From NCBI GenBank assembly GCA_028697935.1, contig JAQVEM010000025.1, forward strand, positions 1,707 to 13,015: a stretch of DNA of 11,309 nucleotides, read 5' to 3'. The stretch is from Actinomycetota bacterium (lineage in GTDB: Bacteria; Actinomycetota; Humimicrobiia; Humimicrobiales; Humimicrobiaceae). The translations under genes and the position numbers were made by a program. The notes under the pieces were generated by a model that did no database searches, was not told where the DNA came from, and worked only from the letters and a program-made list of their open reading frames with translations. Each line of letters opens with the position of its first letter. Position 1 is the stretch's first letter. Below are positions 5,462 to 11,309 of the stretch, one piece after another.

Positions 5462-7375
5462 TTATTCAAGTTCTATCTGCCCGGTGCAAAGTTGATAGTA
5501 TCTTCCTTTTAGTGCAAGAAGCTCCTCATGGCTGCCTCTCTCAATTATCTGACCATGTTCTATAACTATAATGGCATTGGCATTTCGAACCGTTGAAAGC
5601 CTGTGAGCAATCACAAAAACAGTCCTGCCTGCCATCAAAGCATCCATTCCTTTTTCAATTAACCTTTCTGTATGAGTATCTATAGAGCTTGTTGCTTCAT
5701 CCAGAATCATAACAGGTGGGGATGCTACAGCGGCGCGTGCAATAGCAATAAGCTGCCGCTCACCCTGTGAAAGGTTACCACCATCTCCTCTGATTACGGT
5801 GTGATATCCATGAGGAAGCCTGGAAATAAAAGAATCAGCGCTGGCAATCTTTGCAGCATTTATACACTCTTCATCAGTTGCGTCAAGACGTCCATAACGG
5901 ATATTATCAATTACCGTTCCGGTAAAAAGATGGGTATCCTGTAATACCATTGCAAGAGAACGACGGAGGTCGGCTTTTTTAATATCTATAATATTGATAC
6001 CATCATAAAGAATTTTACCTTCATTTACATCATAAAACCTGTTGATGAGATTGGTAATTGTGGTTTTACCGGCTCCTGTAGACCCAACAAAAGCAATCTT
6101 CTGGCCGGGTTTTGCGTACAGGCTCACATCCCTGAGCACAGGAACACCCGGTTCATACTCGAAATATACGTCAAAAAACCGGACATCCCCTTTAAGCTCA
6201 GTATGGGTCAATTCACCATTATCCTTTGGATGCTTCCAGGCCCACAATCCGGTTCGCTCTTCACATTCCTCAAGATTCCCATCAGGTGTTCTCCTGGCAT
6301 TAACCAGGGTTATATTCCCATTATCGACTTCGGGTTTTTGTTCCATAACCTCAAAAATTCGTTCTGCGCCAGCCAGAGCTGCCATTATATTATTTACCTG
6401 GGCTGTAATCTGATTAATCGGCTGGCCAATATGACGTGAATATTGCAGGAAAGCCGCAAGCGAGCCAACATCAAATCTGTTCATAAGAATAAGAATTCCA
6501 CCAAAAACTGCCGTTGCCGCATAGCATATATTATTAAGGTTTCCCATAATAGGCATAATAATGCCGGCAAGGAAATTTGCATTTGCTGCTGTTACGCGGA
6601 ATTTCTCATTTATCCTATTAAATGCTTTCTTTGCATGCTCCTCATGGTTAAACACTTTTATTTCTTTTAATCCACTAATACTTTCTTCAATATATCCGTT
6701 TAGTTCACCAAGAATCTCCTGCTGATTTTTAAAATAATACCGGCTTTTACTGGCTATCTTCATACTTATAAGAATCATTATTACTAGCACTATAGCAGTT
6801 ATGATAAATAAAATCGGGCTCAGTATAATCATCATTGTAACCGTACCGATAAGCGTCAGAGTGCTTGAAATAAGCTGCGTCAGGCTGTGATCCAGCATAA
6901 GTTGTACATTATCAACATCATTTGTAAACCGGCTCATTAACTCACCATGGGTATGAGAATCAAAGTAACGTAGTTCAAGACTCTGCATTTTATCAAAAAG
7001 GTCACGTCTGATTATATTCGTTGTAGTCTGTGCCATTTTCACTGTAAATCTACTCTGCAGAAATGCAGCAATAGCTCCCACCAGGTAAATTATTCCAAGA
7101 AAGAGAAGTGCTAATGCCAGCCCCTTAAAATCCCCCGGGATTATGTAATTATTTATAAGTGGCTTGAGAAAATATGATCCTGCAAGCGCTGATATTGCGC
7201 TTACTAAAAGGCAGATTACTATAACTGCTACAAGAAATTTACTCTTTCCAAGATATTTTAAGATTTTAGCAATCGTGCCCCGGAGATTTTTTGGTTTCTC
7301 AAAACTTCTAACACCTCTTCCTCCTCCTCCTCCTCTGCGCATACCTGCACCATATACTTTTTTATTCTCTTCCAT
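5462..7375 (-). CDS. Heterodimeric ABC exporter subunit with the consensus catalytic site (BmrD/LmrD/TM288-like)
   Basis: This is a fused transmembrane-ATPase half-transporter of 637 residues. A Gly/Arg-rich N-terminus (9-22) precedes a six-helix exporter domain (about 40-335). A linker of about 45 residues (350-395), including EECEERTGLWAWKHP, precedes the ATPase, as in other Firmicute BmrD-like subunits. The ATPase has Walker A GSTGAGKTT (431-439), Q-loop Gln479, Walker B MILDE with catalytic Glu560, and switch His591. Its signature is non-canonical, LSQGE (535-539) instead of LSGGQ. With the partner encoded just upstream this predicts one active and one degenerate ATP site. The ATG overlaps the partner's TAA by one base, and a GGGAGGG ribosome site lies 11 nt upstream. 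The probable role is drug or lipid export; the substrate is unknown. Confidence 0.93.
   Translation of the reverse strand: MEENKKVYGAGMRRGGGGGRGVRSFEKPKNLRGTIAKILKYLGKSKFLVAVIVICLLVSAISALAGSYFLKPLINNYIIPGDFKGLALALLFLGIIYLVGAIAAFLQSRFTVKMAQTTTNIIRRDLFDKMQSLELRYFDSHTHGELMSRFTNDVDNVQLMLDHSLTQLISSTLTLIGTVTMMIILSPILFIITAIVLVIMILISMKIASKSRYYFKNQQEILGELNGYIEESISGLKEIKVFNHEEHAKKAFNRINEKFRVTAANANFLAGIIMPIMGNLNNICYAATAVFGGILILMNRFDVGSLAAFLQYSRHIGQPINQITAQVNNIMAALAGAERIFEVMEQKPEVDNGNITLVNARRTPDGNLEECEERTGLWAWKHPKDNGELTHTELKGDVRFFDVYFEYEPGVPVLRDVSLYAKPGQKIAFVGSTGAGKTTITNLINRFYDVNEGKILYDGINIIDIKKADLRRSLAMVLQDTHLFTGTVIDNIRYGRLDATDEECINAAKIASADSFISRLPHGYHTVIRGDGGNLSQGERQLIAIARAAVASPPVMILDEATSSIDTHTERLIEKGMDALMAGRTVFVIAHRLSTVRNANAIIVIEHGQIIERGSHEELLALKGRYYQLCTGQIELE
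7319..7333 (-). repeat. (GGA)5 trinucleotide run inside the ABC exporter gene
   Basis: Five consecutive GGA codons encode Gly15-Gly19 of the exporter's N-terminal tail, flanked by arginine codons. Changes in copy number would stay in frame and lengthen or shorten the tail. The run also resembles a chain of ribosome-binding sequences. Confidence 0.85.
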
Positions 7376-9144
7376 TACAGTATCAACCCTCCCTGCTGGG
7401 TATCATAAATTTCCCGATATATTATATTGCTTTCATACAGCATTTCATGTTTACCTATACCGGAAATCTTACCATCATCCAGTACTATTATCTTGTCAGC
7501 CTCTTTTATAGAACTGATACGCTGCGAAATAATTATAATAGTAGCTTCCTTAAGATTTTTATTAAATGATTCCATTATTTTTGCTTCAGTGGCAACGTCA
7601 ACTGCACTGGTGCTATCGTCAAGAATCAAAATATGGGGTTTTTTTATTAGAGCTCTTGCAATACAAAGCCTCTGCTTCTGGCCTCCTGAGAGATTCACAC
7701 CTGCCTGGCCCAGTACTGTATCGTAACCATCAGGAAAATTCATAATAAAATCGTGTGCCTGTGCATTACGAGCCGCTTCTTCAATTTCTTCCTGTGTGGC
7801 ATTTTCATTCCCCCAGAGAAGATTTTCCCTTATAGTACCGGAGAAAAGAACATTGGATTGCAGTACAATACCTATTCCTTTACGAAGAGTTTTAAGATTA
7901 TAATCTCTAACATCTGTTCCGTCCACCAGTACCTGTCCACTTGTTACATCATAAAGGCGTGGGATAAGACTTATAAGTGAAGTCTTTCCGGAACCTGTAC
8001 CCCCTATTATTCCAACAATCTCCCCGGATTCTATATTGAATGTAATATCAGAAAGAACATCTTTACCCTTTTTATTATTAAAGCCATTACTGTTAGCACT
8101 ATTTCCATATCTGAAATAAACATCCTTAAATTCAACTTTTCCTGAAGATACAGAAGGGGCTATTCCTCCTTCTGGAAGAGCGGGTTTATCTACGATATCA
8201 ACTTTTGCATCCAGAACTTCAACTATTCGCTGCGCACTTGCTTCTGCACGGGCATACAGAATAAAAACCATAGAGAATATCATCGTACTCGTTAAAATCT
8301 GCATTATATAACTTATGAAACCAATCAGCTCACCTGTGCCCATAGTGCCGGTGCTTACCATTTTACCACCAAACCAGATCACAGTTATTGTGGTGAAATT
8401 TAATATAAAAAGCATAACAGGCATAACAAGACTTATCAGATAACCGGCATTTATTGCAGCTCTGGTAAACGCATCATTAACTTTTTTAAATTTTAATTTT
8501 TCATATCCTTCTCTGACAAATGCCTTTACCACACGAATAGCAATCAGGTTTTCCCGTACAGTATTATTTAATGAATCAAGACGCTGCTGCATTGTTGAGA
8601 ATAAGTGTTCTGCTGACCTTATAATAAAATAGATGCTGATAACAAGCGCTGGTATTGCAATTAAAATTATGCTTGATAGCTTTAAATTAATACTCATGGC
8701 AAAAAAGCATGCCGTAATCAGCATTAAAGGTGCACGTAGCAATATACGAAGCGACATTAATAGCATAATCTGTATTTGCGTTACATCATTTGTGAGACGG
8801 GTTACAAGAGAAGCTGTACTGAAGTAATCTATATTAGAAAATGAAAATGACTGTACTTTGTCAAATAAAGCCCTGCGTATGTTTGCTGCGAATCCCTGAC
8901 TGGCATTTGCCGAAAATCTCATGTTCAGTACACCAAAACCAATAGCAGCCAGCGCAAGTACAATCATTAGTCCTCCTACTCTGGCAATAAAAGCAATATC
9001 TTTTTGCGGTATCCCGACATCCACAATTTTTGCCATCAGAAACGGCATCATCATTTCGCACAATACATCAAATGTCATAAGAAAAATGCATGAAATGACA
9101 TATTTTTTATATTGCCCTATATAAGCAAATAATCTTTTAATCAC
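7375..9144 (-). CDS. Heterodimeric ABC exporter subunit with the degenerate catalytic site (BmrC/LmrC/TM287-like)
   Basis: This 589-residue half-transporter is the partner of the gene that follows it. A six-helix exporter domain covers about residues 10-300 and the ATPase about 335-585. The ATPase has Walker A GGTGSGKTS (381-389), Q-loop Gln429 and a canonical LSGGQ signature (485-489). However, Walker B ends in ILILDD, so the catalytic Glu position is Asp510, and the switch-loop His is replaced by Gln541 (ISQRISS). These substitutions are the known marks of the subunit that contributes the degenerate nucleotide site. The start is GTG at 9144, and its AAGGAG site lies in the last codons of marR, six bases upstream of the gene boundary. 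Three tightly packed genes, marR-ABC-ABC, therefore form one operon. Confidence 0.93.
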   Translation of the reverse strand: MIKRLFAYIGQYKKYVISCIFLMTFDVLCEMMMPFLMAKIVDVGIPQKDIAFIARVGGLMIVLALAAIGFGVLNMRFSANASQGFAANIRRALFDKVQSFSFSNIDYFSTASLVTRLTNDVTQIQIMLLMSLRILLRAPLMLITACFFAMSINLKLSSIILIAIPALVISIYFIIRSAEHLFSTMQQRLDSLNNTVRENLIAIRVVKAFVREGYEKLKFKKVNDAFTRAAINAGYLISLVMPVMLFILNFTTITVIWFGGKMVSTGTMGTGELIGFISYIMQILTSTMIFSMVFILYARAEASAQRIVEVLDAKVDIVDKPALPEGGIAPSVSSGKVEFKDVYFRYGNSANSNGFNNKKGKDVLSDITFNIESGEIVGIIGGTGSGKTSLISLIPRLYDVTSGQVLVDGTDVRDYNLKTLRKGIGIVLQSNVLFSGTIRENLLWGNENATQEEIEEAARNAQAHDFIMNFPDGYDTVLGQAGVNLSGGQKQRLCIARALIKKPHILILDDSTSAVDVATEAKIMESFNKNLKEATIIIISQRISSIKEADKIIVLDDGKISGIGKHEMLYESNIIYREIYDTQQGGLIL

Positions 9145-9150
9145 TCCTGT

Positions 9151-9624
9151 TTAACTCCTTTTTAAGTGTACTGGCAGTCTGGCACCTCTTGATTCAAGGT
9201 TTTTAATCATGCGAAGATAGAACTTCTTTAACTGCTCCTGCTCGGCTTCTGTAAACCCCTTAAATACATCACTGTTTATTTCATTAAAAGCCGCAGAGCA
9301 TTCCTCTGTAATTTTTCTGCCCTTTTCAGTTAAAGCAACTATGTTACGGCGACGGTCCTTTTCATCAGGTTTTTTGCAAACGAGTCCGGCCTTCCCCATG
9401 CGTTTGATAGATATTGCAACAGTAGCAGGACTGATTCCAATTGCATCGGCAAGTTCTTTCTGGGAAACTAATTCACCCTTCATAAGGTATCTGATTACAA
9501 ATAAAATATAAGGATGACTGGCTTTGCAGAGTCCTCGTTTTTCAAATTCTGCTTTTACACAATTGTGGTGCATATGGTCAAGTGAATGAAAAAGCCATCT
9601 CAAGTCATTATGTTTATATACCAT
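9151..9624 (-). CDS. MarR-family transcriptional regulator, probable repressor of the exporter operon
   Basis: This 157-residue protein has the MarR winged helix-turn-helix: the DNA-reading segment is SQKELADAIGISPATVAISIKRM (54-76), followed by the wing KKPDEKDRRRNIVALTEKG (84-102) with its conserved DxRxxxxxLT pattern. The flanking N- and C-terminal helices should form the dimer interface. Four cysteines (22, 33, 83, 109) could allow redox sensing, but this is only a possibility. The gene is the first of the marR-ABC-ABC operon and ends six bases before the next start. A promoter and a palindrome at the expected start site lie about 75-125 bp upstream, consistent with autorepression. The ATG at 9624 has a weak ribosome site. 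Confidence 0.93.
   Translation of the reverse strand: MVYKHNDLRWLFHSLDHMHHNCVKAEFEKRGLCKASHPYILFVIRYLMKGELVSQKELADAIGISPATVAISIKRMGKAGLVCKKPDEKDRRRNIVALTEKGRKITEECSAAFNEINSDVFKGFTEAEQEQLKKFYLRMIKNLESRGARLPVHLKRS
9155..9160 (-). promoter_or_regulatory. Ribosome binding site that supports the GTG start of the first ABC gene
   Basis: AAGGAG lies within the last codons of marR (Lys-Arg-Ser-stop), 10 nt before the GTG at 9144. A closer AGGAG runs directly into the GTG and is too near to act. The placement implies translational coupling between marR and the exporter. Confidence 0.7.
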
Positions 9625-9697
9625 TTTATATCCAATTTTTATTTCATATTGATTTTATTTATTACTTTTATTGTTTTGTTTTAAAATTATCGTAATT

Positions 9698-9717
9698 AAT
9701 TTGCTGGCAAACAAATT
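9698..9717. promoter_or_regulatory. Candidate MarR operator palindrome
   Basis: Two nested inverted repeats share this site: outer arms AATTTG (9698-9703) and CAAATT (9712-9717), and an inner pair TTTGC/GCAAA around TG (9700-9711). The site begins five bases downstream of the -10 box of the marR promoter and covers the predicted transcription start. That is where an autorepressing MarR dimer would block initiation. Binding by this MarR protein is inferred. Confidence 0.55.
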
Positions 9718-9721
9718 CTTA

Positions 9722-9749
9722 ATTATATAACTAAATTATGCTAAGTCAA
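9722..9749 (-). promoter_or_regulatory. Sigma-A promoter of the marR-ABC operon
   Basis: On the minus strand TTGACT (9744-9749) and a perfect TATAAT (9722-9727) are separated by 16 bp, the best promoter match in the window. The implied start near 9715 leaves a leader of about 90 nt before the marR ATG. Confidence 0.7.
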
Positions 9750-9815
9750 TAAATAATTTTGAAAATATTCAGTGAGGGTAATCTTTTCTTAATGGTTTAA
9801 TGTCCTGCATATACT

Positions 9816-9977
9816 CTATATTTTAACTATAGCTAAACAGGAGCTTATGACGCAGTCCCCAGCCCCCCAGAAGTAAAATATTGCAAAGCCAGAGGCAGCC
9901 AGTGATAAGACAATAACAAGAAGTAACGTTTTATAACTTTTAAAAAGTAGAAATAACTCTTTATTATTATTTAAATC
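9816..9977 (-). pseudogene. Start-less hydrophobic reading frame, possible gene remnant
   Basis: On the minus strand a frame stays open for 53 codons between a stop at 9978-9980 and a TAG at 9816-9818, overlapping the last bases of the flavin reductase gene in another frame. It contains no ATG, GTG or TTG codon. Its translation nevertheless looks protein-like: a basic stretch, then a membrane-helix segment (LLLVIVLSLAASGFAIFYFW), then GAGDCVISSC. It is locally GC-richer than the surrounding spacer. It could be the decayed remains of a small membrane protein, or chance. I do not recognise a family. Confidence 0.25.
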
Positions 9978-10482
9978 TTACAGCATATACTTTCTGCGGA
10001 AAATCACCTTTTGCATACTCTACTTTCTTTTTGCCCCCTGCAACGTCTTCATCTGCATATGCCTCAATTACCTCGCCTATAAATAAATTTTTATCTCCTG
10101 TTTCTATTTCCTGCTTAACCTTACATTCCATATGAGCTATGCATTCTTCAATTACTGGGGCCTTTACTTTACATGCCGGTTGTGATGTTAAGCCTGTTTC
10201 CTTAAATTTATCTACTTTATACCCTGAATGAAAGCCACAATAATATATTTTTTGTTTTAATTCCTGTGTGGGAACATTTACAACAAACTCTTTAGTAGCT
10301 TCAATTAATTTGCATGAATAAGCTCCTTTTCCTATGGCACAGGCTATAAGCGGGGGCTCTTTTGATACAGGCATGCAAAAGCTGACTGCAATAATATTAG
10401 ATTTTCCACCAATCTCTCCGCATGTTATTAAAAAGTGTCTCATTGGCCACATGAATCGCAAATACTCAACCTCGATCTTCAT
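9967..10482 (-). CDS. Flavin reductase-like FMN-binding protein
   Basis: This protein resembles the flavin reductase/FMN-binding split-barrel family, whose members bind FMN and often pass electrons from NAD(P)H or a partner. Supporting segments are SNIIAVSFCMPVSKEPPLIACAI (28-50), the FVVNVPT strand (66-72), KFKETGLTS (92-100) and the late barrel strands IEECIAHMECKV and NLFIGEVIEAYAD (111-144). I place the start at 10482 (171 residues) because AAGGAGG lies 11 nt before that ATG. An in-frame ATG at 10509 would add nine residues but has no ribosome site. Six cysteines (21, 36, 57, 82, 104, 114) invite the idea of redox activity, but no metal-site pattern is clear. The gene ends in three consecutive in-frame TAA codons and stands alone. 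The substrate is unknown. Confidence 0.85.
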   Translation of the reverse strand: MKIEVEYLRFMWPMRHFLITCGEIGGKSNIIAVSFCMPVSKEPPLIACAIGKGAYSCKLIEATKEFVVNVPTQELKQKIYYCGFHSGYKVDKFKETGLTSQPACKVKAPVIEECIAHMECKVKQEIETGDKNLFIGEVIEAYADEDVAGGKKKVEYAKGDFPQKVYAVRFK

Positions 10483-10493
10483 TTCAATTTTTG

Positions 10494-10500
10494 CCTCCTT
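10494..10500 (-). promoter_or_regulatory. Ribosome binding site that decides the flavin reductase start
   Basis: AAGGAGG is a near-perfect anti-16S match placed 11 nt before the ATG at 10482. It lies inside the longer reading frame that begins at 10509, whose own upstream sequence is AT-rich with no such motif. The shorter start is therefore favoured. Confidence 0.7.
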
Positions 10501-10554
10501 ATTACCCATTTAGTTATTTTAATTATTTTGAAGTTAACATTCCCGGCTTACCTT

Positions 10555-10573
10555 CTGACCATGCTGACCATGC
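10555..10573. repeat. Tandem 9-bp repeat upstream of the flavin reductase gene
   Basis: CTGACCATG occurs twice head to tail, followed by one more C. It lies about 75 bp before the favoured start codon. A TATATA (10575-10580 region) sits just upstream of it on the minus strand, but no good -35 box goes with it. It may be a regulator binding site or a slippage product. Confidence 0.6.
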
Positions 10574-10732
10574 GATATATACAAAGTTCTCTAATAGCTA
10601 AGTCCTACAAACAATAAAAGCTGCAATGTGTATATAAGCATATAAATATTGTTACATTATTATAAAACCTGGATGAAATGAGAGCAATGTTACAAGAGTA
10701 AGCACAGAATCTCAGGATCTGCCATGATTGAT

Positions 10733-10752
10733 TTCAGATTAACTTCAGATTA
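10733..10752. repeat. Near-tandem TTCAGATTA repeat at the metallopeptidase stop codon
   Basis: TTCAGATTA occurs at 10733-10741 and 10744-10752 with an 11-bp period. The second copy contains the stop codon of the gene ending at 10750. Nothing else of note lies in the roughly 175 bp between here and the 9-bp repeat. Confidence 0.6.
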
Positions 10753-11309
10753 TATTTTCAATAAATAGCCTTTTTTATTTAGCCAGTCTTTATTTTTTTC
10801 ATAATCAGGCATCAACATTTTAACTTTACTCCAAAATGTTTTGCCATGGTTTTTTTCCTCAAGATGAACAAGTTCATGGATAACAACATAATCTATCACA
10901 GGTAAAGGAGCCATTATGAGCCGCCAGGGGAAATTTAAATTTCCCTTAGAAGAAGAGGAACCCCACCTTTTTTGCGCACTGGTAATTTTTACCCTGTTAT
11001 ATTTGAAGTCTCTTTTTTGTGCGTACAATTTAACTCTTTCAGAAATTTTTTCGTAAGCTATATTTTTATACCATTCAATAAACAATTCCCGTGCCTGTGG
11101 TAGTGCATCTCTTAAAAGGTAAAAGCCACCCTCAAATTTTAATGGTACCTCCTGATTATCTACTATTTCTAATTTATAATATCTCCCAAGATAGAGGAAA
11201 CCTTCACCATTAACAAATTCTCTAGGATAAAACTTTGGATCTCTTGCTTCTATTTCTTTTTTCTTACGCTCAATCCATTTTTTGTGTTTGGACACAGTCT
11301 CCATAACTC
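10750..11309 (-). CDS. YgjP-like (SprT/WLM-type) zinc metallopeptidase, 5' end outside the window
   Basis: The visible 184+ residues match the C-terminal part of the YgjP-like metal-dependent hydrolase family. The zinc site is VIHELVHLEEKNHGKTFW: His143, Glu144 and His147 of HExxH, with His153 the likely third ligand (counted from the Met at 11304). The preceding ITSAQKRWGSSSSKGNLNFPWRLIMAP (107-133) is the family's characteristic block. I treat the gene as cut by the window edge. The frame is open through 11309, the Met at 11304 has no visible ribosome site, and family members usually carry about 45 more N-terminal residues before the KHKKWIERK segment seen here. The function is poorly known; peptidase activity is inferred from the motif. 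Confidence 0.85.
   Translation of the reverse strand, partial: VMETVSKHKKWIERKKKEIEARDPKFYPREFVNGEGFLYLGRYYKLEIVDNQEVPLKFEGGFYLLRDALPQARELFIEWYKNIAYEKISERVKLYAQKRDFKYNRVKITSAQKRWGSSSSKGNLNFPWRLIMAPLPVIDYVVIHELVHLEEKNHGKTFWSKVKMLMPDYEKNKDWLNKKGYLLKI

Noticed and set aside
8861..9061. Minus-strand 66-codon frame inside the first ABC gene
   Set aside because: It is a shifted-frame shadow of the exporter membrane domain, with odd Cys/Arg-rich composition.

Overview
The window looks like chromosomal DNA from a low-GC Bacillota, most likely class Clostridia. The evidence is AT-rich spacers, strong purine-rich ribosome binding sites, a murI-rph-rdgB neighbourhood like that of Bacillus and Clostridia, a sigma/anti-sigma pair of Firmicute type, and a MarR-controlled heterodimeric ABC exporter. 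All seven tRNA genes encode their 3' CCA. I cannot name a species.

Layout. Positions 130-1742 (+) hold an ECF sigma factor and a membrane anti-sigma factor, two bases apart. Everything else is on the minus strand. A tRNA cluster (1867-2703), read in the order Pro-Gly-Arg(UCU)-His-Arg(UCG)-Lys-Leu, converges on the sigma operon. Upstream of it lie rdgB (house-cleaning nucleotide pyrophosphatase), rph (RNase PH, which trims tRNA 3' ends) and murI (glutamate racemase, TTG start). Next comes a marR-ABC-ABC operon (9624 down to 5462) with a good promoter and a palindromic candidate operator at its start site. A flavin reductase-like gene (start best placed at 10482) and a YgjP-type metallopeptidase, cut by the window edge, complete the window.

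How the genes work together. The sigma/anti-sigma pair is a self-contained signalling unit whose targets are not visible here. The murI-rph-rdgB-tRNA block is housekeeping: cell-wall D-glutamate, tRNA maturation, nucleotide sanitation and tRNA supply. In the exporter, motif degeneration splits cleanly between the two subunits, giving one consensus and one degenerate ATP site, and the linked MarR protein is probably its repressor.

I see no phage, IS element, CRISPR array or rRNA. I found no convincing new system. The most interesting points are small: a pair of near-identical tRNA-Arg genes with different anticodons, the MarR operator/promoter arrangement, a tandem duplication across the murI stop codon, a tandem 9-bp repeat before the flavin reductase, and a start-less hydrophobic reading frame before marR.
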